Shown here piece after piece: positions 52,297-61,842 of a stretch of DNA of 64,000 nt; the first letter of the stretch is position 1; every line of letters starts with the position of its first letter. Location: the NCBI RefSeq assembly GCF_000143415.4, contig NW_003314262.1:4378349-4442348 (forward strand), written 5' to 3'. This DNA comes from Selaginella moellendorffii (lineage: Eukaryota; Streptophyta; Lycopodiopsida; Selaginellales; Selaginellaceae). The notes under the pieces are model-generated. The model was not told where the DNA came from. It saw only the letters and a program-made list of their open reading frames with translations, and did no database searches. A program made the translations under genes and the position numbers.

Positions 52297-52977
52297 CTAG
52301 TCAATGTTAGTGCCCTCAAACTGTTCTTCGATCTCTCCTCTCATAATCTTTAGCATCTCCTCCGAGATCGCGAAGCTCCTCGTGAGCACCTCGTCCAAGA
52401 CTGGGGGATCGGTTGCGAAGAGGCCGCGATTGACATGCAAGAGCCCCGGACGCTGGCTGTTGAACGAGACGAAGGCAGACGCCGGGTTGCGGCCCACATT
52501 GAGCTGGAAATGCACAAGCCCCCGAGGGAACACAAACAAATCTCCGCAAGTCAGGTACGTAGCATACAATTTGTAGTCCGTGTCCACGAATCCCACGTAC
52601 ATGAGATCGCCCTCGAAGAGGTAGAACGTCTCCGAGGCCCGGGGATGGACGTGCGGGGGATTCATCCCATACTTGGCCGCGTAGTCTGCTCGCGCCGAGG
52701 ACAAGCCCATGGTGTTCACCCCTGGAAACTCCTCCACGCTCGCGCGGGTGATCCACAGTCCCAGCTCGTTGTTGGTGTTGCCGCGATTTGCGAGGCGCGA
52801 GAACTTGAAGTCGCTGGCGGTCGTGTTCTCGCTCGGCTTGCAGGGAAAGCCGTTGACTTGGATCTCCGAGTCTAGATCCGCAACGCAGTGATCCTGGAGT
52901 GGATCTGGATCGGCGGCATTGGCGAGAAGTAGCAGCAAGAGCAGCGATGCGGCGAAAAGAGAGATCATCGTCACCAC
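52297..52977 (-). CDS. Germin-like protein (cupin)
   Basis: Secreted manganese-binding cupin of the apoplast; family members have superoxide dismutase or oxalate oxidase activity. Single exon, 226 aa, usual length. Signal peptide MISLFAASLLLLLLLANAADP. The two N-terminal Cys (DHC and GFPC) form the family disulfide. Germin box 1 has the metal ligands in PHVHPRASETFYLFEG (two His and Glu). Box 2 has the fourth ligand in GLVHFQLNVG. The RGN/KGD-type surface loop is changed. Start at Met4 (52968) is an alternative. Enzyme activity is inferred from the intact metal site. Confidence 0.93.
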   Translation of the reverse strand: MVTMISLFAASLLLLLLLANAADPDPLQDHCVADLDSEIQVNGFPCKPSENTTASDFKFSRLANRGNTNNELGLWITRASVEEFPGVNTMGLSSARADYAAKYGMNPPHVHPRASETFYLFEGDLMYVGFVDTDYKLYATYLTCGDLFVFPRGLVHFQLNVGRNPASAFVSFNSQRPGLLHVNRGLFATDPPVLDEVLTRSFAISEEMLKIMRGEIEEQFEGTNID

Positions 52978-53185
52978 GATTGTGGCGGAAGAAAGATTGC
53001 TCGAGTTCTGTGTGGAAGGCTCTTCTTTTTAAGTACGTCAAAGTAATGATTCCCTTGCAACTAAGATGATCGCGCTTGCTTGTTTCGATGCGGATGATCT
53101 CTGTGGAACGCAAAGAGCATGAAACGAAAGTTGACCATTTGCTTGTGGTTGAAAGTCAAGTCAATTGCTAGGGCGAGCGTAAGCA
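52978..53185. promoter_or_regulatory. Short divergent promoter, germin-like and RPS12 genes
   Basis: 208 bp between start codons of two head-to-head genes. TTTTTAAGTA at about 53026 is a TATA-like site for the germin-like gene. GTTGAC W-box cores occur near 53130 (AAGTTGACCATT) and 53155 (AAGTCAAGTCAA). Functional sharing is inferred from spacing alone. Confidence 0.4.
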
Positions 53186-53852
53186 ATGGCAATGGCGACC
53201 ATGGCGCTATCCCCGTCGAGTTTCTGGGCTAGCGGGCGCTTGTCTTCTCGCAAGGCAGTCGTGCTCTCACGCCCAGTTCCAATTCACCGCAAGGTAAGCT
53301 GCTGTGCGTCTCCGGCGTCGTCATTTGAGCCGAGCAAACTGGGACTGGGAGCAAAACTCCCCGGCATTTCATCACAGGTCAGCCCTTTCTCTCGATTCTC
53401 TTGCATCCTTGCTAACATCCTCGCAGCTTGGAGCGCCTCCAGTCCCTCGCCTGGACGACCACCAGGACGTCACCGACGTGAGCTGCGATGCCACCACACT
53501 CAAGCCCTCCAAGAGCGCAAAGAGGACGCGAGCGCTCCAGGGCTGCCCTCAGAAGAGGGGCATTTGCCTGAGGGTGTCGGTGGTGACGCCCAAGAAGCCC
53601 AACTCGGCTCTCCGCAAGATTGCAAAGGTCCAGCTCTCCAACAAGAACGTCGTCAACGCCTACATCCCCGGTGAGGGCCACAATTTGCAAGAGCACTCTT
53701 GCGTGCTGGTTCGTGGTGGCAGGGTCAAGGATTTGCCCGGCGTCAAGTACCACTGCGTGAGAGGGACGCTGGATCTCACCGGGGTCGCCAACCGCAAGCA
53801 GGGAAGATCAAAGTATGGCACGAAGAAACCCAAGGACGCTCCAAAGAAGTGA
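53186..53852 (+). CDS. RPS12: Nuclear-encoded organellar ribosomal protein S12
   Basis: uS12 decodes at the ribosomal A site. Exons 53186-53377 and 53427-53852 (49-bp intron) give 205 aa: a ~90-residue N-terminal extension, Ser/Ala/Arg-rich and like a targeting peptide, then the complete bacterial-type uS12 core minus its first ~25 residues. The core has [58 protein letters not shown] and [24 protein letters not shown] and KYHC favour a mitochondrial origin; RGTLD and [12 protein letters not shown] look plastid-like. In most plants uS12 of both organelles is encoded in the organelle, so this is a gene transferred to the nucleus. Target compartment unresolved. Confidence 0.92.
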
Positions 53853-54798
53853 TACGGAAACTCGGAAATCTGCCGTTGACCCTCGCGACGGTTTTTGTGA
53901 ATTATCCAGAAATGGTCTTGTAACAAATTGAAAGTCCATTTGAAAGTTGGAATTTGACCACAGAATGTGTGAATTTTAAACCCATGCAACCATCCAGTCA
54001 TTGGGAGTCAAAAGCCCATTTTTTTATAACGATCGATCCGAAAGATGAGATCAGATCGCCAAATCCAGCAAAAGGGTCTCCCCGGGATTTTGTTCTTGTC
54101 GTGCAATAGCAAAGCCCAATGCAGTGCGTTATAATCTAAAGCTCACTCGCTCAATCCCTCCATCGCGTTCTCTCTTTGTTTGTTTGCCTCTGTTACACAA
54201 AGAGACGAGCAAACATTCCCACTGTTAAGTGTGTGTGAGTGCCCTTCTCCATTCTCCCGCGGCCAATGGATTTGTTCGTACTGGGGTGGCGATGCGACCG
54301 TCCGTTTGAGCTTATCCGACGGATCTGCGCGTGTTGCATGCCGCCGGCGCGTCAGCTAGACACGTGTCCGCAGAGCTACACGTCAGCCCGGCAGCTGACC
54401 GGCAAGTGCCCGGCGCCAGCCGGTGGCTCGCGCTTTATGGAATCTCCACTTGGGCATTTCCGCGGGGGAATGGGTCCTGCTCATTTCGCCACTGCCTGTG
54501 CGTTGCGTCGATTTAGGGTTTGGATCTTGTGCTCTCGATTCCTCTTCTTGCCGGTGATCGGCAGGGGGATTTCCTGGCATTCTCCACGGATCTTGGGGAG
54601 AATCGCCGCGAGTGAGCAGAGAATCGCAGGGATTGTCGATTCCGTGCTGGTTCTGGAATCTGTTGGATTCCGTGGCAGGCGCCTGGTGAAATTCTCATAG
54701 CGAGGAGCCGATCGCTCGAGATCTCAATCTATGCGCTCGTAAGTGTCTTGCAAGAAATTATCGGGGGGCGTGGGGGGAATCTCTCCTGTTCTTGCAAG
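53853..54798. promoter_or_regulatory. Long intergenic region: RPS12 3' flank, then promoter and leader of small membrane protein
   Basis: No gene supported; a 153-codon ORF at 54239-54700 has no family features. A perfect G-box in GACACGTGTCC (CACGTG 54361-54366) and an ACACGTCA element (about 54378) mark a likely promoter. The GC-rich stretch 54500-54798 reads as a 5' leader to the next gene. Confidence 0.45.
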
Positions 54799-55341
54799 AT
54801 GTCGGAGATCACATTCCTCTTCCGGAGCCATCCCTTGGTCACTGGATTGCTCCTCCTCGGCCTCAGCCCAGTGTGCGTCCTCATCCTGGTGCTCTTCTCG
54901 CCGCTGCTGGTGATGTTCATGCTCTTCATGCTGGGGATCGCGGGGCTGGCCCGATCGAGGCGTCAGCTGGGGCGTCACAAGAGCCGGCGGAGGCGCTACA
55001 AGCACCGCAGCGCCGGCGATGGATTCTTCTGGGGCGACGATCCGGTAACAAGTGGGAATGAAGGGCTGGAGAGCGAGAAGCAGCAAAGGGTGAACGAGTA
55101 TCTGGAAGACCAGCTCAAGAATCTCGAGGACCTCAGGCCGCTGGAAGCTCCATTTTTGGGAATCGACGACGCCTGGGTGGCTCCTCTCGATCCTTCCTCC
55201 TCTTGGGACGGATTGGACGACGACGACCACGACGGTTTCTTCCCGGACAATTGCGGCGCTCGCAGCGATGTGTCCGACCTGGGGGATGAAAACTCCGGGA
55301 GTCTAGAGGTTTGGCAGCAGCAGAGAATTGGCGGCACATAG
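54799..55341 (+). CDS. Small membrane protein with long hydrophobic segment, unrecognised
   Basis: 180 aa from the Met at 54799 (MSEITFLFRSHPLV); an earlier in-frame Met (54748) is possible but adds a weak, Gly/Cys-rich leader. Residues ~11-52 are almost wholly hydrophobic with two SP dipeptides (GLSPVCVLILVLFSPLLVMF), enough for a membrane hairpin or two short TMs. They are followed by a basic patch (RSRRQLGRHKSRRRRYKHR) and an acidic, disordered C-terminus (LDDDDHDGF). The layout, a central Pro-kinked hairpin with cytosolic flanks, recalls ER or lipid-droplet hairpin proteins, but the oleosin proline-knot pattern is absent. No function assigned. Single exon. Confidence 0.65.
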   Translation: MSEITFLFRSHPLVTGLLLLGLSPVCVLILVLFSPLLVMFMLFMLGIAGLARSRRQLGRHKSRRRRYKHRSAGDGFFWGDDPVTSGNEGLESEKQQRVNEYLEDQLKNLEDLRPLEAPFLGIDDAWVAPLDPSSSWDGLDDDDHDGFFPDNCGARSDVSDLGDENSGSLEVWQQQRIGGT

Positions 55342-55805
55342 CTTTCGGGTTCTCGTGTCGATCGAGCGCGTCGGTGGGATTTTCACTGGATCATGGTTTT
55401 GTGGGTGAGAATTTTGGCAGGACTTCTCTTACACCCCGTCTCCATCCACTTGATTTCTCAGGATCGCCGCGCCTTCAGGATCGTGTGGTGGGGATTGTGT
55501 GGACGGATTGATCAACCGCCGCGCATCGTCAATAAAAAAAAAATTGGGGATATTCCAGCCCTTAATTGTCAAAATCGTCGTGCACAGGCTTGTGTTGTCT
55601 CGTCTTTCTAACGCATCGAAATTTTCTTCGCGTGTACTTGAACCAAACCATATAATCTATATAAAAGATCTCCATCGATCCAACACAAATGTCAATAAGC
55701 TGCTTTCCCAAGGAAAGCAAAACATCGCTACCATAAACGTTTATTACGTGGAAGGAAAGAAAACAATCGCTGATACTGTAGTAAAGCACGCGCAGTTTAC
55801 CAATG
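55342..55805. other. Intergenic between convergent 3' ends
   Basis: 3' flanks of the small membrane protein (+) and the protease-like gene (-). AT-rich from 55590. No coding or RNA feature seen. Confidence 0.45.
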
Positions 55806-56939
55806 CTAATTTACCATTGGAGTCAATAAATCGGCACAATTACCACCCATGCCTACCAGCGATTTACTAATGCCCAGCGTTTTCTTCGCGAGATTGAATT
55901 CCAGGACGTGGTCTTGCTGCTGGAACGTTCCAATCGCCGGGGTGGAATCCTCGCCCCCATTGACAATCCCCACGCAAAACAATCCGGGCTCTCGCGTGGG
56001 CACCAAGTAATTCGCCGCCCCAATCTCCCACACGAATCCCCCGGCAAACGCGAGCCTGATCGTCGGCAGGCTCTCCATCGCCGCCGCCGAATCGATCCGG
56101 TAGCAGAGGTCGAGCGCCCCAAATCGAGCGTTGGCGCGGCTCACATTGGATTGGGCGACAAGGCGATCGCGCAGGGCTCTATAGGACGCGTCTGGTAGGG
56201 CAGTGTAGCGGCGATGCGTCCCAAAGAGGGCATCGCGATCAAGCGCTATCCTCACGCCACCCAATTCAATGCTTGCCACCCGAGCACTGTAAAAGCCTGA
56301 CGATGCTCTCAGGCGCGAAAGCCCTAATTTTAAAATTTTAAATCCCCGGCCACTCGCGCCAAATCTATAGCTGGTGGCGCCAAAAAAGAGAGCGCCATAG
56401 CCGGCAGAGGGCAAGCAGTAGGAGAAGGTGAGAGGGAGGCCAGCTGCCCTCGCCAGCTGGGCGTGTAGGGCTGACTCAGCAGGGCCCAGGCCAGCGATTC
56501 GTACGGGGGCGCACGCCACCTGGATCTTGCGTAGGACGACAGGTGGACCAGTGGTGGTGGAGAGCGTGAAGCTTGTGTTTGCCAGCGTGGGCTTGGAGCA
56601 GGGATAGAGAGGGAGCGTAGCGCCGGTGTCGATCGTGAATGGCGTGGGCTTTGGATGATCGCCCTTGCGATGGATGGCGAGAATGGCGAGGAAGCTTTGA
56701 TCGCCGGGCTCGCTCGTCGTTGGGAGGCGAGAGGAGGGCTGAATTGGGGCAACGAGCGCGGCATTGGCGATGATGCCATGAAAGAGCCAGAGAAAGGGGA
56801 GGATCCGGGTGATCATGGCGGAAAGGAATGGAAGATCTCCTAGGAGCAGCAGCAATGAATGTAGAAGCCTTGATGTGGTGCTTAAAAGCAATGGCAGTGT
56901 CTCCCATTCCATTCCTTGGTGTTCAAGCTTGTCTCCCAT
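55806..56939 (-). CDS. Pepsin-like (A1, nepenthesin-type) protein lacking the second catalytic Asp
   Basis: Secreted aspartic-protease-fold protein. The likely start is Met42 of the open frame (56816), because MITRILPFLWLFHGIIANAA is a good signal peptide; the frame upstream has no family similarity. That gives about 336 aa, short for the family. First active site: FTIDTGATLPLYPC. Where the second Asp-Ser/Thr-Gly should precede the YxALP..YRAL block, the sequence is FGTHRRYTALPDASYRALRD with no DSG/DTG. The C-terminus has NYLVPTREPGLFCVGIVNGG and AIGTFQQQDHVLEFNLAKK, as in nepenthesin-like proteins. It is therefore probably a non-catalytic member, like the xylanase-inhibitor/7S-globulin group. 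Single exon. Head-to-head with an MLO pseudogene. Confidence 0.85.
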   Translation of the reverse strand: MGDKLEHQGMEWETLPLLLSTTSRLLHSLLLLLGDLPFLSAMITRILPFLWLFHGIIANAALVAPIQPSSRLPTTSEPGDQSFLAILAIHRKGDHPKPTPFTIDTGATLPLYPCSKPTLANTSFTLSTTTGPPVVLRKIQVACAPVRIAGLGPAESALHAQLARAAGLPLTFSYCLPSAGYGALFFGATSYRFGASGRGFKILKLGLSRLRASSGFYSARVASIELGGVRIALDRDALFGTHRRYTALPDASYRALRDRLVAQSNVSRANARFGALDLCYRIDSAAAMESLPTIRLAFAGGFVWEIGAANYLVPTREPGLFCVGIVNGGEDSTPAIGTFQQQDHVLEFNLAKKTLGISKSLVGMGGNCADLLTPMVN

Positions 56940-57101
56940 GACTTTGGAGTAAACTTCACGGATTTGATTTGAAACTTCGCGCCAACTTTTCTAGGGCTTC
57001 ACAGCAGGAATATTTCTAACGAGGCTTTGTTGGGTTTTCCAAGGAAACAGATACACGACGAAAGTTTCCCTTTTGCGATTCGGCCTTTCGTCTTTTAGGT
57101 G

Positions 57102-57945
57102 ATCCGCCACGGTAGGGGAAGAGTCTCACGGAGGAGGTTCTCTGGAGATCACTCCAACATGGGCATTTGCGCTGCCACTTTTATTTTGGTCTCATTGCTG
57201 CTGAAGCGAGCGATTCACTACGCTGACAAGAGCTTTGATCGAGGATTGATCGAAATTGGAAGTGGGTACGCAAGCGTCCGGAGAAAGTTCTCGATAAAGT
57301 AAAAGAATTATTGATTCTCCCGAGACTCAGAGCATGCTTTTGGGATTTCTTTCTCTCCTGCTAAATGTGCTGCATCCGTCCATAGCCAAAATCTGTGTCT
57401 CACGCAGCTACATCAACCATTTGCCTCCCTGCAAGATCAATGCGAATGAGGTGCAATTGCTCGGAGAGAGCCCCAAGAGCAGCTCATTGCCGCCACACTC
57501 AAGGAGGCTAGTATTCCTCAATGTAGACAAAGATCATCCACGAAGAGTTCTGGCCAGCGGGAGAAACACAGTATAGCAGTGCTTCCAAAACGTATATTAC
57601 ATTCAAACAATCACCATTGTCTCATTGCTAGATCCCATTCATCTCGGCTGAAGGTGTTCATGAGCTCCACATTTTCATCTTTGTGCTTGCCATTGGTCAT
57701 GTCGCCTACAATTGCTTTACATTACTATTAGCCAGCCTCCAGGTCTTAAAAATGATCTAAGATTATATCAACAATATTTCATAAGAGGGCACAGGCTCTG
57801 CCTGGTAATCTTTTCCATAATTAAAATAATATTATTTATTCGTGTGCAGGTGGAAAAATAGAGCACATTTTTGAGGAAGTATACCAACTCAATTTGGAAC
57901 ACGTCTCATACTCTCGGCTGGATCGTAAATCAAAGCTTAAGTTCA
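57102..57945 (+). pseudogene. MLO pseudogene
   Basis: Collinear copy of the MLO gene at 63010. It has the ITPTWAFAL-like first exon with a deletion at CAALF (GCGCTGCCACTTTT), LLKRAIHY, the exon 2 and 3 equivalents with LMLLGFLSLLLNVLHPSIAK, and the GKIPFISAE exon near 57640. Damage: the start ATG is now ACG (GGCCATGGCCGGGG became CGCCACGGTAGGGG), deletions at several exon ends, a stop after ASGRNTV (57574-57576) and a gutted exon 5. It diverges from the protease-like gene through 160-300 bp of shared flank. Confidence 0.85.
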
Positions 57946-58379
57946 ATACTTAAAAATACTTAACCTGACCTTATGATGTTCCAGGCTTGTTTCTTTGGGC
58001 AATTTGGTAGCGTGACATTCACAGAATACAATACTCTCTGTCAAAAATAAGAAAAACTTGTTTCACACATGCACTTTCTTTCTTCTTGGTAGAATCACAC
58101 ATTTGACTTTCAGAAGTATGTACTTATGTTCTTGAAGACAATTTCAAAATGGTTGTGAGGGTGAATATTATGGTTGGTAATCAATTATATGATAATATTA
58201 TCATTATGACAGCCATAGACAATCCAAACAGCGAGGAGCTCAATTATATGATGGTGCTCAAGCCATTGGAGTTTGGCCCACCATGCTTCTTGAGCCATTG
58301 AAGTTTGGCCAATCAAATATCAAAAACAATGGTAAACTAACACATAAACCATGTTACAAACCATTATTTCAAACTAGAA
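57946..58379. other. AT-rich spacer
   Basis: No gene seen. A local doublet around CTCAATTATATGATGGTGCTC/TCAAGCCATTGGAGTTTGGCC (about 58195-58310) is a small tandem repeat. Confidence 0.4.
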
Positions 58380-59060
58380 TACTCACAAAACCATAAAAAT
58401 TGTATTCCATTTCGCATCATCGCCAACGCAGCACTTGTCACCCTAATCCAGCACTTGTCACCCCAACCCAACCCTCTTCTTGCCTCCCAACAATAAGTGA
58501 GCCCAGAGACCAAAGCTTCCTCACCATTCTCGCCATCCATTGCAAGGGCGAAGTCCATGCCATTCATGATGGACACCGGTGCAACAATCCCCCACTAAGC
58601 CCATGCTAGCAAACACAACCACTGGTCTACTTGTCATCTTACCACAGTGACTCAGTAGGGCCTAGGGCACACGCCACCTGGATCTTGCGTACGGATATGC
58701 CGACTCAGCCCAACACGCCCCTGCTTGCCCAGTCACATCATCTGGCGAGCATTCAGAGCCCTGCATGATCACCTTGGTGGTGAGGATCGAGCCTGATATT
58801 GATGATGTCTGGCAGGGAGGAGTTGGATCAGATTGGAGATGTGGCAACCAGGCCCACGAAACTCCATTGTGAGCTGTGTCAGCGCTTGCTCTACTGGATC
58901 GATTTAGCAGCTGTGATGGGGAGCCTGCTAACAATTAGGCTCGCATTTAGCAAGGGACTTGGTGACCACACAGAGCTTAGATTGTTTTGACTGGGGATTG
59001 TCAATGGGGGTGAGGATTCCATGCTGGCAATTGGAACGTTCCAACAGCAAGACCACATTT
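58380..59060 (+). pseudogene. Pseudogene of the A1 protease-like gene, inverted copy
   Basis: On the plus strand it reads as a decayed copy of the gene at 55806-56939. Fragments: NAALVTLIQ start region, SQSFLTILAIHCKG, the active-site region as MDTGATIPH, ACATWILR-like remnants, then MGSLLTIRLAFSKG and LGIVNGGEDSMLAIGTFQQQ. Multiple stops and deletions (most of the middle domain is gone). Its orientation is opposite to the intact gene, so the duplication involved an inversion. Confidence 0.85.
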
Positions 59061-59560
59061 ATAGCGGCCCTCGTGCTGACATGGCTCAAAAGTTCAATGT
59101 GGAAGGGGACAGGTTGTTAGCGAGGATCAGCTGGCGTGTTCTTGAAGTATCAGGGGGATAGATTAAAGGGGAAGGGGATTTTGGAGTTAGCGTGAGGCTA
59201 GGAGATCAATACAAGGTGGGAACCGTTATAGTGTCATTGGGTTAATAAATCACTAGTATATACATGTTTTATCTAGGGTCACTAATGACCCTCTCTCCCT
59301 TGAGCTCATGCTCCCTAAATTCCTTTGAATGCAGAAACATCATTAGAGGCTGGGCAATTGTGTTGTTACAAAGGAGGAATTAAGCACGCAATAAGAGTAT
59401 AGCAGCTGTAGAAGTAGGTGTCCATTTTCCACCTATGGTTGTTCACACCTACACACCACTACATGGTGGGAAGTGGTTGTAGATGTGGGAAGATTCACTA
59501 TGTAGATATTGTATTTTTCATTGCCCTTTGAGTGACCGGAAATATATTTAAAATAATTTT
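59061..59560. other. Intergenic, no feature
   Basis: Mixed-composition DNA between the protease pseudogene and an AT-rich repeat. No ORF or RNA gene supported. Confidence 0.4.
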
Positions 59561-59830
59561 AGGATATTTATCATTTAATGGTTGTTATTTATTTAGATTG
59601 ATCTTGTATTTATAATTTATAAACTTATTTATAATTTTTTAAAAACCTTTTCTAGTATATTCTTTTTTATTCTACCATCTAATGGTTGATATGCAATAAG
59701 ATTAATCTTGTGTTTATAAATTAGAAACATATTTATAGTTATAAATTTTATTTGATCAATTGGATTAATAAGTAGGAATAACACTATTATTAAGCAAACC
59801 AAACATTGTTACATGCAACATTAGACCATC
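59560..59830 (-). repeat. AT-rich dispersed repeat, uninterrupted copy
   Basis: Inverted homolog of 36565-36787 plus 37073-37110. At about 59602-59608 it contains a single TATAAAT (as its complement) where the other copy has the MITE flanked by two, so it represents the empty site. Confidence 0.75.
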
Positions 59831-60725
59831 ATTCATAAGGTTGATTGAGTTGTCAATTGACTAGCTTTGTCTGAAGCTAGTTGAACATTGATGTATGAGA
59901 TAACCCTCTTCCAAGTAGGAAGCTTGAAGGGTTAGAGCCCTATAAAACATCTCCTTGTATGTAGTTCAATTCTAGTAAATTGATATTGAAATTCCTCAAA
60001 CTTGTCCCTCTAAAGTATAAAGTGCAATTATAGAGATCTTGTATTAGGAGATCTCTTAACTTCTCTTACAAGCTCTCAATTCTTCTAAATGCCCTTAAAT
60101 GCCTTAGCCCTGTAGAGAGGAATATTTTAGGAACTAACATATTTTAAGTGTTCCATGTCGCAAAAGATGACTATGATGGGATTGAGTAAACTCTCCAGTG
60201 TAAAAAGAACTTATAACAAAGCTATAAAAGTCATGCTAAAATGCTACACCAAATGAGGGAAATGTGAAATGAAGAAGAAAACCAAAGAGACTAAAGGAAA
60301 AACCTAGTGGGATAAATCCTAAAGGCAAATTAAACACTTAGTGAAAGTAGAGAAAAAATAGAAAAAAAAGAGGAAAGCAAAGTTGAAAAGATAGAGAAGA
60401 AAAATAAAATAAAAAAGCAAAGAGGCAGGGAGATTAAGGATAACAAAAATTAAATTTAGATTATGGCTACATAGTCTTCAAACCTATGTGAAATTCCTTG
60501 AATAAGCTTTGAAGTTGCCTTTAAAAGTTTCAAGAGTGGATAGTGACAACAGGATGTATTACTTAGTGGTGGTAAATGCTAAAGTGAAGAAGATAATGAA
60601 TGTGTGAAGGAATAAATAAAGGCAAAAGTGTGAGAAAGAATAATTATAATAATGAAAAGGTGAAAGTTAATAATGGCAATTTGAACTTGAAAGTTGTAGC
60701 TATTATAAACAATTCAAAATGTTAG
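59831..60725. other. AT-rich region without genes
   Basis: Purine-rich, A-heavy DNA (for example 60350-60440 AGAAAAAATAG-type runs). No ORF longer than short chance frames; no feature supported. Confidence 0.45.
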
Positions 60726-61842
60726 TGTAGTGCATGTGATCATGGGATGAGATTTAGATATACTGTCACCATGAATCCTTGGAACCTTAGGGGATAAATG
60801 GGGATAAAATAGCCACTAAGGGCTCTTTCATTAAGCAATTTCCCCTTTTTCAGTTGGTTTAAGGGGAGAGAGATAAGATGTGTTATAGTTGGTATCGGAG
60901 CAAATGGCACAAGTTCAATTCCTATTGATTAGTGGCTACTTAAAAAAATATAATATACCCTTGAGCAAGGTATATTCCTACCCCTAAATTTAAAATCATA
61001 CATATTGGGCATCCATGCATATGTCCTTCCTCTTATGTGGAGTATCCACGGATGAAGGTAGCCACCATGGGACTGCGGTACGGGTGGATGACTAGTTGCC
61101 TCATATGGAATAACTGGTAGATTCAATGCGGAAATGGAAGTGTTGGTTCCCCTTGGCTCCTCAGATTTAATGCGGAAATGGACTCCTCAGTAGGGGTTGT
61201 TAGTCAATAATCAATGAGGACATTGATATCTCTGAAGGGGGGGGGGGGTGAGTGTAGTTCCTTTTGTGTGGAGTATCCACGGACGAAAGTAGCCACCGTG
61301 GGACTGCGGTACAAGTGGATGACTAGTTGCCTCACATGGAATAGCTAGTAGATTCAATGCAGAAATGGACTCCTCAGTAGGGGTTGTTAGTCAATAATCA
61401 ATGAGGACATTGATATCTCTGAAGGGGGGGGGGGGGTGAGTGTAGCGCATGTGATCATGGGATGAGATTTGGATATACTATCACCGTAGATCTTTGGAAC
61501 CTTGAGGGATCAAATAAGATAAAATAGCTAAAGGCTCTCTCATCAAGTAATTGCCCCTTTTCCAGTTGGCTTAAGGGGATAGAGATAAGGTGCGCTACAG
61601 TATCCTATCCCTTTGCTCCTTGGGCTATATACTCAGGAGTTGCTCCATGAGGACATTGACATCTTTGAAGCGGGGATGAGTGTAGCATATGTGATCATGG
61701 GATGAGATTTGGATATATTATCACTATGGATCTTTGGAACTTTGGGGGATAAATAGGGATAAAATAGCCATTAAGGGCTCTTTCATCAAGCAATTGCCCT
61801 TTTTCCAGTTGGTTTAAGGGGAGAAAGATAAAGTGCGCTACA
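60726..61842 (+). mobile_element. Tandem TRIM-like LTR element with three LTRs
   Basis: Three LTR copies in direct orientation: 60726-60887, 61441-61599 and 61681-61842 (159-162 bp). They start TGTAG(C/T)GCATGTG or TGTAGCATATGTG, and two end GTGCGCTACA, so the ends are themselves short inverted repeats (TGTAGCGCA/TGCGCTACA). After LTR1 lies GTTGGTATCGGAGC, a Met-tRNA primer site. Before LTR2 is a purine tract with twelve G, then TGAG. Before LTR3 is GAAGCGGGGATGAG. The segment between LTR2 and LTR3 is only 81 bp. No coding capacity. The chain LTR-interior-LTR-interior-LTR is a known form for TRIMs. No target duplication found. Confidence 0.82.
61024..61440 (+). repeat. Internal tandem duplication in the TRIM interior
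   Basis: Two units, about 61024-61254 and 61255-61440. Both contain GTGGAGTATCCACGGA, GGGACTGCGGTAC, GGATGACTAGTTGCCTCA, TCAATGAGGACATTGATATC and a G12 run followed by TGAGTGTAG. The first unit has an extra internal repeat of TTTAATGCGGAAATGG. The end of unit 1 carries TGTAG, the first bases of the LTR, suggesting a failed or deleted LTR there. Confidence 0.8.

Noticed and set aside
54239-54700. 153-codon ORF upstream of the small membrane protein
   Set aside because: No family features, contains promoter-like G-box DNA, and sits where a promoter and leader are expected.
61424-61436. G12 runs as possible quadruplex or CRISPR-like spacers
   Set aside because: They are the purine primer tracts of the LTR element; there is no array of short repeats with unique spacers anywhere in the window.
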